DNA of 20,225 nt, taken from the NCBI GenBank assembly GCA_964520975.1, contig CAZFPA010000038.1, positions 1 to 20,225 on the forward strand. The letters are read 5' to 3'. Source of the stretch: CAZFPA01 sp964520975 (GTDB lineage Bacteria > Bacillota > Negativicutes > Selenomonadales > Selenomonadaceae). The notes beneath the pieces were generated by a model. That model had not been told where the DNA came from and did no database searches. It worked only from the letters and a program-made list of their open reading frames with translations. The position numbers were made by a program, and so were the translations under genes. Shown in pieces: positions 1-7,343 of the stretch; position 1 is the first letter of the stretch, and each line of letters begins with the position of its first letter.

Positions 1-70
1 TGAATATTTGGTTAAGAAAATATGTCTAGTACATCGTACACGAAATAACTGGACCCAGAAGTACGCAGGA

Positions 71-95
71 AGCCGTCCCCCGGGGCGGCTTTTTT
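71..95 (+). terminator. Rho-independent terminator, rightward
   Basis: An eight-base-pair GC-rich stem (AGCCGTCC with GGGCGGCT, one G-U pair) is followed directly by a run of six T. It probably ends a rightward transcript that starts left of the window. No coding end can be recognised in positions 1-70. Confidence 0.7.
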
Positions 96-145
96 CTGTC
101 TGCGGGTTGTGACCCGGGCTGCGGGCGGAGCTTCATCGCTGAAGC

Positions 146-190
146 AAAAAAAGAGACCCCAGCGGTTTCTTTGCACCGCTGAGGCCTCTT
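146..190 (-). terminator. Rho-independent terminator, leftward
   Basis: Arms at 151-166 and 175-190 pair over 16 positions with two mismatches around an eight-base loop. On the minus strand the stem is followed by seven T (the A-run at 146-152). It lies at the 3' end of the candidate minus-strand RNA and would end it. No protein gene ends here. Confidence 0.7.
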
Positions 191-549
191 CCCATCGAAA
201 AGAACGAACCTGTGATTTTGCAACCAGCCGGATTGCCTGAAATCAACTTTGCTTCACTTCATGCAATCGCCCGGCAGCCCGACGCGGCTGCCAACTTTCC
301 AGCTTCCCCCAGGAACCCATTCGTCCTGAGCTCTACACCTGGAAGCTTTTCCCGCTCGCGGTTCCTGCTCCCGCTCGCTTGTTCATTCCGGAATACCCTG
401 TTCACCAATAACAACGCTTCGGAGAATGTGCTTCTTTCCTCGCTGGCAATCCGGACTGGTGCTTTCTCACTACTTTTTGCTGGGATGCCTACTAAAGATT
501 CTCCTCGTTCCTCATCCGTCATCGCAACCGGTTTTTCTTTTCTTTTGTT
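146..549 (-). ncRNA. Candidate structured non-coding RNA, about 400 nt, family not recognised
   Basis: The minus strand has a consensus promoter (556-584) and a terminator (146-190) bracketing about 400 bases with no convincing protein gene; the open frame here has no Shine-Dalgarno site and a composition unlike the neighbours. Seen directly: a long-range stem in which 445-460 pairs with 223-237 over 15 base pairs with one bulged base; an outer stem pairing 505-512 with 200-207 (8 bp, one G-U); a local hairpin with arms 273-279 and 286-292 (7 bp); and a hairpin with arms 301-313 and 338-347. Nested closing stems plus internal hairpins are typical of large structured RNAs. I looked for landmarks of RNase P RNA, tmRNA, SRP RNA, 6S RNA and T-box leaders and found none convincing. 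The end positions are inferred from promoter and terminator. Confidence 0.6.
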
Positions 550-555
550 GCTTTT

Positions 556-584
556 ATTATAAAAGAAAGAGGAACAAAAGTCAA
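556..584 (-). promoter_or_regulatory. Sigma-70 promoter for the candidate RNA
   Basis: On the minus strand there is TTGACT (579-584) and a perfect TATAAT (556-561) separated by exactly 17 bases. Transcription would start near 549 and run left. This is one of the closest matches to consensus in the window. No protein start with a ribosome binding site lies downstream. Confidence 0.75.
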
Positions 585-716
585 CAAATTTTTCAAAAAA
601 TTCTGATTGAAATATCTGGAAGGATTGGAAGCCTTTTCCGAATGACAGCATTCCTGCGCGGGAGAAGGATTCACGGGGGTCTTTGGCGAATGTAGCAGGA
701 GAAGGAAGGGACGAAA

Positions 717-1376
717 ATGAGAAAGACGATGATTTCTTTGTGTACAGTGCTCGCACTGCTGTGCTGCCTGCTTGGCAGTGCGGCAGCCGCGGAGCTTTCA
801 CAGCCGGCACAGTCCGCATCGGCACCGGCTGCGGCCGCTCCGGAGCAGCCGGCTGCGGCAAAGGCAGCCGTGCAGCCGCAGCGCATCGCTCTGCTGACGG
901 TGGGCCGGCTGGATATGGCCGAGCAGGCGAACCTGCAGGCCGAGCTGCAGCAGCGTTTCCATGTGCCGCTCAATGGTGTGCTCGGTGCGGTGGAATTCGT
1001 GCCGGCGGCGGATTGTGCGCAGGCTCTGGCCGCGAGCGGCTGCCGGGAGGAAAAGGACCTGTATGCGCAGCTGCCACAGCTCGCCCAGGCGATGAAGGCG
1101 GATCTGGTCGTTGTCTTGTCCGTAGGAAATTATGATTATTCAACGTATTATAATTTCTGGCAGGATGAGCTCTATACCCGCATAGATGTATCCCTGCGCA
1201 TCATCGGCTATGACCGGGCGGCCAATATGCGCGTGGAGCGTCATGCGTCGCGCTTCTACAACGATACGTACACATCGGCGGTGACACTGGAATCCCTGGC
1301 GCGGGATACCCTGGATGAAGTGCTGCGGGGTACCGTGCAGCGCGATAAGGGCAGATTTTCGTTACTGGCCCATTGA
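717..1376 (+). CDS. Small exported protein of unknown function
   Basis: The product is 219 residues. It starts with a clear signal peptide (Arg-Lys, then a hydrophobic stretch to about residue 20 and an Ala-Ala-Ala-Ala cleavage region near 24), then an Ala/Pro/Gln-rich linker to about residue 52. The rest is a compact alpha/beta domain beginning IALLTVGRLD, with a hydrophobic strand (ADLVVVLSVG) near the middle and an Arg-rich end. No lipobox and no later membrane segment are seen, so a secreted or periplasmic location is inferred. The start at 717 follows a strong AGGAGAAGGAAGGG ribosome binding site. I do not recognise the family. It is followed 58 bases later by the DUF4870-like gene, probably in the same transcript. 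Confidence 0.8.
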   Translation: MRKTMISLCTVLALLCCLLGSAAAAELSQPAQSASAPAAAAPEQPAAAKAAVQPQRIALLTVGRLDMAEQANLQAELQQRFHVPLNGVLGAVEFVPAADCAQALAASGCREEKDLYAQLPQLAQAMKADLVVVLSVGNYDYSTYYNFWQDELYTRIDVSLRIIGYDRAANMRVERHASRFYNDTYTSAVTLESLARDTLDEVLRGTVQRDKGRFSLLAH

Positions 1377-1434
1377 GCCGCCGGATGGCAGGCTGGGGAG
1401 CGGATCAAGCTGGTGATTGTAAGGGAGGAAGTTC

Positions 1435-1785
1435 ATGGTTTCAACAACACAAAAGCTGCTCGCGATAGCGGCACATATATCGTATCTTTTGGGCGGAGCG
1501 GGCTATCTGTTCGTGCCGCTGCTCATCTTTCTGCTGCGGCGGGATGACCCGTTCACGGCAGCGCATGCCAGGCAGGCACTCTGCGTGCAGGTGGTCATCG
1601 GTCTGCTGGGCGGCGTCGTGAGTGCGCTGATGTTCGTACTGGTCGGCTTTCTGCTCGTGCCGGTGCTGGTGCTGCTCGGTCTGCTCTGGCTCGGCTGCTC
1701 GCTGCTCGGTGCCTGGCGGGCACTGAATGGTGAGGACTACAGCTATCCGCTGATCGGCTCACTTGTAGAGCGCCTGGATGACTGA
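1435..1785 (+). CDS. DUF4870-type small membrane protein
   Basis: The product is 116 residues, mostly hydrophobic. The pattern matches the DUF4870 (Tic20-like) family: an N-terminal helix with AHISYLLGG, a second helix (YLFVPLLIFLL), the charged motif RRDDPFTAAHARQAL (in the family a Lys/Arg-rich segment followed by H-x-x-Q/A), then two further helices and a short polar tail ending in a conserved-looking YPLIGSLVERL. Four transmembrane segments are likely. The function of the family is unknown. The start follows GGGAGGAAG at good spacing. It sits between the exported protein and the hydrogenase-like gene, all in one direction. Confidence 0.8.
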   Translation: MVSTTQKLLAIAAHISYLLGGAGYLFVPLLIFLLRRDDPFTAAHARQALCVQVVIGLLGGVVSALMFVLVGFLLVPVLVLLGLLWLGCSLLGAWRALNGEDYSYPLIGSLVERLDD

Positions 1786-1798
1786 TATGAATTTTATG

Positions 1799-1820
1799 GC
1801 CGGCGGTCAGGACTGCCGGC
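1799..1820 (+). other. GC-rich hairpin before the hydrogenase-like gene
   Basis: GCCGGCGGT and ACTGCCGGC pair over nine positions with one G-U and a CAGG loop. No T-run follows, so it is not a standard terminator. It ends eight bases before the ribosome binding site of the next gene and could affect translation or mRNA stability. Confidence 0.45.
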
Positions 1821-1844
1821 TGCTTCTTGGAGGAAAAATATTTT

Positions 1845-2966
1845 ATGCAGATGCAGACTTTTGAAGAATTATACCGCCGGGTACTGGAGATGAACCGCAA
1901 CCGTACCGACTTCACCTATGATCCTTCGCAGATGGACGCGCTCTTTTCGCCGCGTCCGCATCGGGTGCGCTGGCAGCTCAGCGATGTCATGACGGAGGAC
2001 GACAAGACTATGGACGGGCAGCCCGTGAGCAAGGACGCGGCTGCTGTTCTGCGGGCACTGGCAGAGCACCAGGGACGGCCGGCTTTCGTGCTCGTAGCGC
2101 CGGCCTTTTATGGTCAGTTCAGTGATGGCGTGATGCCGGGAATGCTGCGCTCCGCCTTCCATAAGATGGGCTTTGACGGCTTCCTGGAGGTCGCGGTGTT
2201 TGCGGACATCCTCACCCTGCGCGAGGCGCTGGAATTCGACCGCCATATCCATACGAAAGAGGACTACATCCTCACGAGCTGCTGCTGTCCGATGTGGCTG
2301 GCCATGATCAAGAAGCAGTATGCGGATCTCATTCCACATGTGCCGCCGTCGGTATCGCCAATGATCGCCGCGGGCCGCACGGTGAAAAAGCTGCATCCGG
2401 AAGCACTCACGGTATTTGTGGGCCCCTGTATCGCCAAAAAGGCGGAGGCCAGGGAAAAGGATGTGGCCGGCGTTGTCGACTATGTGCTTACGTTCCAGGA
2501 AACCCGGCAGATTCTTGACATGCTGCAGATCGATCTCACGAAGCAGCCGAATATCACGCGGGAATATTCCTCCGGCCTCGGCCGTATCTACGCGCGCAAT
2601 GGCGGGGTGAGCCAGGCGGTTGCCAGGACGCTTGAGCGTCTGCACCCGAACCGCAAAATCAGGCTGAATGCCCAGAAGGCGGACGGTGTGCCGGAATGCC
2701 GCCGCATGATCGATGATCTGGTGCAGGGCCATAGTGAGGCGAACTTCTTTGAGGGCATGGGCTGCGCGGGCGGCTGTATCGGCGGACCCAAATCGCTGCT
2801 GGACCGCGAGGACGCCCGTATCCGCGTGAATGCCTATGGGCGGCAGGCGCGCTATGAGACTCCGCTGGACAACCCCTATGTATTGAAGCTGCTGCAGTCG
2901 CTGCATTTCACTACCCTGGACAGCCTGCTCGAGGATAAGGAGTTTTTTGTCCGCAGCTTCGAATGA
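1845..2966 (+). CDS. [FeFe]-hydrogenase-like H-cluster domain protein
   Basis: The 373-residue product matches the iron-only hydrogenase large-subunit C-terminal domain. All three H-cluster loops are present: TSCCCPMW (144-151), GPCIAKKAE (193-201) and EGMGCAGGCIGG (303-314), so the four cluster cysteines (one of 146-148, then 195, 307, 311) are conserved. It differs from standard catalytic enzymes (TSCCPxW, MPCxxKxxE, ExMACxxGCxxGGG): there is an extra Cys in loop 1, Met-Pro becomes Gly-Pro in loop 2, and loop 3 ends GGPK. It also lacks N-terminal ferredoxin-type CxxCxxC clusters. These traits point to one of the divergent, poorly characterised groups rather than a standard hydrogen-evolving enzyme; a sensory or specialised role is inference. 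The start at 1845 is chosen because GGAGG (1829-1833) lies at proper spacing; an upstream in-frame TTG overlaps that site. Confidence 0.85.
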   Translation: MQMQTFEELYRRVLEMNRNRTDFTYDPSQMDALFSPRPHRVRWQLSDVMTEDDKTMDGQPVSKDAAAVLRALAEHQGRPAFVLVAPAFYGQFSDGVMPGMLRSAFHKMGFDGFLEVAVFADILTLREALEFDRHIHTKEDYILTSCCCPMWLAMIKKQYADLIPHVPPSVSPMIAAGRTVKKLHPEALTVFVGPCIAKKAEAREKDVAGVVDYVLTFQETRQILDMLQIDLTKQPNITREYSSGLGRIYARNGGVSQAVARTLERLHPNRKIRLNAQKADGVPECRRMIDDLVQGHSEANFFEGMGCAGGCIGGPKSLLDREDARIRVNAYGRQARYETPLDNPYVLKLLQSLHFTTLDSLLEDKEFFVRSFE

Positions 2967-2996
2967 CTTTTGTAAAAAGACAAATATGCTAAAAAT

Positions 2997-3048
2997 AAGG
3001 ACAGCTACCATATCAGCAATTGGCTGGATCTGGTACTGTCCTTTTTTT
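2997..3048 (+). terminator. Terminator after the hydrogenase-like gene
   Basis: AAGGACAG pairs with CTGTCCTT, then after one bulged base TACCA pairs with TGGTA, and an inner CAGC pairs with GCTG. Seven T follow. It closes the 717-2966 gene group. Confidence 0.85.
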
Positions 3049-3109
3049 ATCCGAAAAAGTTCCTGTTTTCATTTTATTTTCAAAAATATCTGTACATATT
3101 TTCGAAATG

Positions 3110-3118
3110 TGATATAAT
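3110..3118 (+). promoter_or_regulatory. Extended -10 promoter for the MFS gene
   Basis: TGATATAAT gives a perfect -10 box (3113-3118) with the extended TGn element. The -35 match 17 bases upstream is poor, which is usual for extended -10 promoters. Transcription from about 3125 leaves a leader of roughly 125 bases before the start codon at 3249. Confidence 0.65.
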
Positions 3119-3248
3119 ACAAAATACATTTAAAAGTGTAAAGTTGTAATGTAGGGACAGAAGGAGATTCTTTGTCGGGGAACAGGGAATCGGGATAAAA
3201 ATCGGAAAATTCCTATAGTACAAAATGTTGGAAACAGGGGATGGAGAA

Positions 3249-4583
3249 ATGGAAAAGAACTATGATATCGATTTGCAGCAGCTCTACCGCAAACGGCAGA
3301 TCCATGTGATTCTGCCGGTTTTTTTGGTATCGGTCATTGCGTACCTGGACCGGGTCAATGTCGCGTATGCCGGCATGACCATGACGAAGGATCTGAGCTG
3401 GCTCACACCGGAAATCTTTGGAGCGGGTGCGGGAATCTTCTTTCTGGGCTATTTTTTCTTTGAGGTTCCGGGCGCGCTCATCGCAGCCCGCTTCAATGCC
3501 TGTACCTGGATTGCCCGCATCATGTTCACCTGGGGTCTTGTTTGCGGGCTCATGGCTTTCATGGACTCGCAGTTTGAGTTCTATCTGTACCGCTTCCTGC
3601 TTGGTGCCTGTGAGGCCAGCCTGTATCCGGTCATCTACGCCGTGCTGTTTCCGCAGTGGTTTCTGCCGGCGGAACGGGCCAAGGCAATCTCGCTCATGCT
3701 CACCTCGCTGCTCGTGGCCGCAATCCTTGGCGCGCCTACAGCTGGCTGGCTGCTCGATATGAATCTGTTCGGTATGCACGGCTGGCAGACGCTTTTCATC
3801 CTGGAGGCCATGCCGGCGATCCTGTTTACTTTTGTGTTCCTGTTCTGGGTCAAGGATCGGCCGTCCAAGGCCAAATGGCTGAGCGCTGAGGAAAAAGCGT
3901 ATCTGGCCGATGCCTATGCGGCCGAGCAGGCACGCATCGATACGGTAAAGAAGTACACGGTGCTGCAGGCTCTCACGGACCCCAAGGTGCTGCGGCTCTG
4001 CCTGATCTATTTTCTCTGGATCGTGGGCTTCTGGGGCTTCAACTTCTGGATGCCGCAGGTGCTCAAGGGACTCTCGGGCTGGTCGGCCTCGCTTGTGGGG
4101 CTCGCGATTGCAATCCCGATGAGTGTCGCACTCGTTGCGCAGCTCTTCTGGGGCAGTTCCTCCTCGCGCAGCGGGGAGAAACGCTGGCATGTGGCGAGCG
4201 CGATGTTCCTTGGGGCTGTCGGGCTGGCAGTGACGCCATTTGTGGCGAATCCGATGCTGAGCCTTGTCTGTATCTGCATCGCGGCTATCGGTGTCTATGC
4301 CGCGATGGGCGTCTGGTGGACTGTGCCGACGACCTTCCTGAGCGGGGCGGCGGCAGCCGGAGCCACGGCGCTCATCAATTCCATCGCGAACCTTGGCGGT
4401 TATTTCGGCCCCTATCTGCTCGGGGTGATCAAGGGGCAGACGGGCTCATACGACTATGGCTACTTTGCACTGGCCGCCTGCATGCTGCTGGCCGGAATGG
4501 TCATGCTCACCCTTAAAAAGGAAACAGCCGCAGCACCGGCTATGACGGCAGCGGCTTCAGAAATGACAACAGAACAAAATTAA
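3249..4583 (+). CDS. MFS transporter, anion:cation symporter (ACS) type
   Basis: The 444-residue product has about twelve transmembrane segments split by a central hydrophilic loop (roughly residues 205-245, with VKDRPSKAKWLSAEEK, typical of the tartrate/hexuronate/phthalate-type ACS family). The first helix contains YLDRVNVAYA, matching the family's D-R-x-N/x-N motif, and the loop after helix 4 carries the RFLLGACEAS motif (family: R-x-x-x-G-x-x-E-A). Such carriers import organic anions such as tartrate, hexuronates or hydroxyphenylacetate with protons; the substrate cannot be read from the sequence. The start at 3249 is preferred over 3225, which has no ribosome binding site; AGGGG lies eight bases before 3249. 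The gene has its own promoter and terminator, so it is monocistronic. Confidence 0.87.
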   Translation: MEKNYDIDLQQLYRKRQIHVILPVFLVSVIAYLDRVNVAYAGMTMTKDLSWLTPEIFGAGAGIFFLGYFFFEVPGALIAARFNACTWIARIMFTWGLVCGLMAFMDSQFEFYLYRFLLGACEASLYPVIYAVLFPQWFLPAERAKAISLMLTSLLVAAILGAPTAGWLLDMNLFGMHGWQTLFILEAMPAILFTFVFLFWVKDRPSKAKWLSAEEKAYLADAYAAEQARIDTVKKYTVLQALTDPKVLRLCLIYFLWIVGFWGFNFWMPQVLKGLSGWSASLVGLAIAIPMSVALVAQLFWGSSSSRSGEKRWHVASAMFLGAVGLAVTPFVANPMLSLVCICIAAIGVYAAMGVWWTVPTTFLSGAAAAGATALINSIANLGGYFGPYLLGVIKGQTGSYDYGYFALAACMLLAGMVMLTLKKETAAAPAMTAAASEMTTEQN

Positions 4584-4608
4584 TCCGGTTCTTTGCTGCG
4601 AAAAATGG

Positions 4609-4665
4609 ACTGCGGCGGGAAGTGCTTTCTTTTCTTCAGGAAAGCACTTCCTGCCGCAGTTTTTT
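4609..4665 (+). terminator. Strong terminator after the MFS gene
   Basis: A stem of about 20 base pairs (ACTGCGGC, then GGAAGTGCTTTC on the left arm, with one bulged base) closes on a loop of about nine bases and is followed by six T. It separates the MFS gene from the NAD operon. Confidence 0.9.
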
Positions 4666-4693
4666 GCGTGGGCGGCAGGGCTGTATTTCCGTG

Positions 4694-4723
4694 TTGCGAA
4701 ATCTTGAACAAGTGCGTTATAAT
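4694..4723 (+). promoter_or_regulatory. Promoter of the nad operon
   Basis: TTGCGA (4694-4699) and a perfect TATAAT (4718-4723) are separated by 18 bases. The start would be near 4730, leaving a leader of about 44 bases before nadA. Confidence 0.7.
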
Positions 4724-4730
4724 AAGAGTG

Positions 4731-4749
4731 TTGTCTACTGTCATGACAA
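4731..4749. promoter_or_regulatory. Palindromic operator-like site in the nad leader
   Basis: TGTCATGACA (4739-4748) is a perfect ten-base palindrome. It lies within a wider TTGTC...GACAA repeat (4731-4749), directly downstream of the predicted start site, where a bound repressor would block transcription. In Firmicutes nadABC operons are commonly controlled by the niacin-responsive repressor NiaR or by NrtR-type regulators. Which one acts here is inference, as no regulator gene is in the window. Confidence 0.5.
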
Positions 4750-4773
4750 TAGAAAAATAATGGAGATACGCCT

Positions 4774-5685
4774 ATGGAAGATTTAGCGGAAAAAATACAG
4801 GAACTCAAGAAAAAGCGGCGGGCGGTGATCCTGGCTCATGTGTATGAGCCGCCGGAGATCCAGGAGATCGCTGATTTTACCGGAGATTCCTTTGTGCTGT
4901 CGCAGAAGGCTGCGGCAACAGATGCCGGGACCATTGTGTTCTGCGGGGTGCGCTTCATGGCGGAGACGGCCAATATTCTGTCGCCGCAGAAGGTCACGCT
5001 GCTGCCGGCGGAGGATGCCGGCTGCCAGATGTTTGATGACAGCCTGGAGGCCGAGGTGCGGCGCGTGCGGCGGGAGCATCCGGACGCGTTGATCGTGTCG
5101 TATGTGAACACGCCCGCGGCGGTCAAGGCGCTCAGCGATATCTGCTGCACCTCGGCCAATGCGGTCGAGGTCGTGCGTTCGCTGCCGGCGGAGCGGGAAA
5201 TCATTTTTCTGCCGGATGGGAACCTGGCCTCCTATGCCAGGGAACAGACGGGCCGGAACATCCTGTGCTGGCCCGGCGGCTGTCCGGTACATGCCGGGCT
5301 GACGCTGCCGGAGCTGCTGCAGGCCAGGGCGGCCTATCCGCAGGCGCCGGTGCTCATGCACCCGGAATGTCCGGCTGAGCTTCGCCGGCAGGCGGATTAC
5401 CTGGGCGGGACGATGGGCATCGTGCGCTATGCCGCGCAGTCAGCGGCGCAGGAATTCATCATCGCGACGGAGCAGGGGGTGCTGTACCCGCTTCAGCAGC
5501 AGTGCCCGGGCAAGAAGTTCCATCTGGCCTCACGGCGTATGCTCTGTGTGAATATGAAAAAGACTACGCTCGAAAAGGTCAGCCGGGCGCTCGAAACGAT
5601 GGAGCCGCGGGTCGTCGTGCCGGAGGATATCCGCAGGCGCGCGGCGGCGGCACTGCAAAAAATGTTGGAAATTAAGGGCAGGTAA
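4774..5685 (+). CDS. nadA: Quinolinate synthase
   Basis: NadA condenses iminoaspartate with dihydroxyacetone phosphate to quinolinate, the second step of de novo NAD synthesis, in the cytoplasm with a [4Fe-4S] cluster. The 303-residue product has the usual length of the short NadA type. The three cluster ligands are visible at Cys84 (DAGCQM), Cys170 (WPGGCPVH) and Cys258 (RMLCVNMKKTTL), with the expected spacing. The N-terminus AHVYEPPEIQEIADFTGDS is the family's first substrate-binding motif, and SYVNT, CTSANA and HPEC complete the three-fold repeat pattern. GGAG sits at good spacing before the start. nadB begins five bases after the stop codon. Confidence 0.97.
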   Translation: MEDLAEKIQELKKKRRAVILAHVYEPPEIQEIADFTGDSFVLSQKAAATDAGTIVFCGVRFMAETANILSPQKVTLLPAEDAGCQMFDDSLEAEVRRVRREHPDALIVSYVNTPAAVKALSDICCTSANAVEVVRSLPAEREIIFLPDGNLASYAREQTGRNILCWPGGCPVHAGLTLPELLQARAAYPQAPVLMHPECPAELRRQADYLGGTMGIVRYAAQSAAQEFIIATEQGVLYPLQQQCPGKKFHLASRRMLCVNMKKTTLEKVSRALETMEPRVVVPEDIRRRAAAALQKMLEIKGR

Positions 5686-5690
5686 CGAAT

Positions 5691-7343
5691 ATGCGACGTT
5701 ATATGATGAATTTTTCTACTAAAAATATGATAAAGCTGCGCACGGACTGTCTGGTCATCGGCTCCGGCGTAGCCGGGCTGCAGGCGGCCAGGGCCGCGGC
5801 ACAGGCCGGACGGCAGGTGCTGCTGGCGGTGCAGGATACGCTGCTCGACAGCAATACGAATAAGGCGCAGGGGGGCATTGCAGCTTCCTTCGGTGCGGAT
5901 GACAATGCGGCACTGCATCTGCAGGATACGCTGGTGGCGGGTGCGGGACTCTCCAATGAGGCAATCAGCCGGCTGGTCGTCACGGACGGTCCCAAGGAGG
6001 TCGCGGAGCTCGCCGCTCATGGCGCGGTCTTTGATCGTCGGCCGGACGGCCGGCTCGCACTGGGGCGCGAGGGCTGCCATTCACGGCATCGTATCGTGCA
6101 TGCACATGGAGACGCTACGGGCGCTGAAGTCGTGCGGGCTCTGCTGGCGCTTGTTTCCCAGGAGCCGAACATCGAGGTCTGCACGGACTGCTGCGTACTC
6201 GATCTGCTCACGCGGCGCGGCCGCTGCTATGGTGCTATTGCACTGCTTGAGGGAACGCCGGTGTGCCTGCGGGCCGGGGCTGTCATCCTGGCGACGGGCG
6301 GCTGCGGCCGGCTGTTCGAGCATACGACGAATCCGGAAGGCGCACTGGGCAGTGGCATCGCGATGGCCTATCGGGCCGGGGCGGAGGTCATGGATATGGA
6401 ATTCGTGCAGTTCCATCCGACGGCACTCGCGCTGCCGGGCTGTCCGAGCTTTTTGATTTCGGAGGCCGTTCGCGGCGCGGGGGCTTTGCTGCGCAACGCG
6501 CGGGGCGAGCGCTTCATGCCGCGCTACCATAAGATGGCCGAGCTGGCGCCGCGTGATGTGGTGGCCCGGGCGATTTTCCGCGAGATGCAGCTTGCGGGCG
6601 AGGACCATCTCTATCTCGACGCGCGCGAAATCGCCGATGCCGCGCAAAAATTCCCCATGATTGCACGCACCTGTGCGGATTATGGCGTGGATATCGCCAG
6701 TGAACTCATTCCGATTGCGCCAGCCGCGCACTACATGATGGGCGGTGTGCATACGGATGCCTGGGGGCGGACGAGCATCGACGGGCTCTATGCCTGCGGT
6801 GAAACGGCCTGCACCGGGCTGCAGGGCGCCAACCGCCTCGCGAGCAATTCCCTGCTCGAAGGGCTGGTATTTGGGCGGCGGGCCGGCTGGAAGGCCTGTC
6901 AGGAGCTGCCGGTATTGTCCGGTGAGCCCGAGTGGGAGTACGGGGAGCTGGAGCCGGCAGATAATCTCGATCTGGCGGCCGGTACGCAGGAACTGCAGCA
7001 GTACATGAGCCGTTACCTGGGAATCCGCCGGGAGGCCGCGGGCCTTGCGGGGGCCATGGGACATTTTTCGGCGCTCGCACTGCAGTACGGGCAGCGGGCT
7101 GCTGCCACAGCGGAGCAGGCGGACTTTTTCAACCGCATCGAGCTCGGCATGCTCATGGCCTGGGCGGCTCTGCGTCGCCGGGAAAGCCGCGGTGCGCATT
7201 ATCGCAGTGATTTCCCGGATACGCTGGAAACCTGGCAGTGCCATGTGACGGATACAAGGGAGCATAGTTCAAAACGGATTGGAGAGAAGCCCTATGGAAT
7301 TACAGATGTTCGGAATGGACAGTCAGCTCTCGCGCTGGCTTGA
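5691..7343 (+). CDS. nadB: L-aspartate oxidase
   Basis: NadB is the FAD enzyme that oxidises L-aspartate to iminoaspartate for NadA. In an anaerobe fumarate is the likely electron acceptor. The 550-residue product carries the FAD-binding fingerprint DCLVIGSGVAGLQAARAA (about 19-36), the QGGIAASF motif, HSRHRIVHAHGDATG, the substrate-domain motifs EFVQFHPTAL and RGAGALLRNARGERF, APRDVVARAI, and the GLYACGETACTGLQGANRLASNSLLEGLVFG signature (two stretches). The C-terminal helical domain ends near ESRGAHYRSDFP, followed by a longer tail that overlaps nadC by 50 bases. Several in-frame ATG lie near the start; 5691 has AGGGCAGG at suitable distance. The cells make iminoaspartate and quinolinate in one operon. 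Confidence 0.96.
   Translation: MRRYMMNFSTKNMIKLRTDCLVIGSGVAGLQAARAAAQAGRQVLLAVQDTLLDSNTNKAQGGIAASFGADDNAALHLQDTLVAGAGLSNEAISRLVVTDGPKEVAELAAHGAVFDRRPDGRLALGREGCHSRHRIVHAHGDATGAEVVRALLALVSQEPNIEVCTDCCVLDLLTRRGRCYGAIALLEGTPVCLRAGAVILATGGCGRLFEHTTNPEGALGSGIAMAYRAGAEVMDMEFVQFHPTALALPGCPSFLISEAVRGAGALLRNARGERFMPRYHKMAELAPRDVVARAIFREMQLAGEDHLYLDAREIADAAQKFPMIARTCADYGVDIASELIPIAPAAHYMMGGVHTDAWGRTSIDGLYACGETACTGLQGANRLASNSLLEGLVFGRRAGWKACQELPVLSGEPEWEYGELEPADNLDLAAGTQELQQYMSRYLGIRREAAGLAGAMGHFSALALQYGQRAAATAEQADFFNRIELGMLMAWAALRRRESRGAHYRSDFPDTLETWQCHVTDTREHSSKRIGEKPYGITDVRNGQSALALA

Noticed and set aside
357..366. T-box-like core (AGGAACCGCG on the minus strand)
   Set aside because: The T-box core needs U-G-G-N-A-C-C-G-C-G; the first U is A here. 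The terminator is about 170 bases further on and no aminoacyl or amino-acid gene follows within the window.
259..861. 200-codon open frame on the minus strand over the candidate RNA
   Set aside because: It has no ribosome binding site at its start, overlaps the signal-peptide gene at 717, spans the promoter at 556-584, and its composition looks like shadow coding. RNA structure explains the conserved-looking part better.
1869..3011. Long minus-strand open frame opposite the hydrogenase-like gene
   Set aside because: The plus frame has all H-cluster motifs and a good ribosome site; the minus frame is a high-GC shadow that runs into the terminator.
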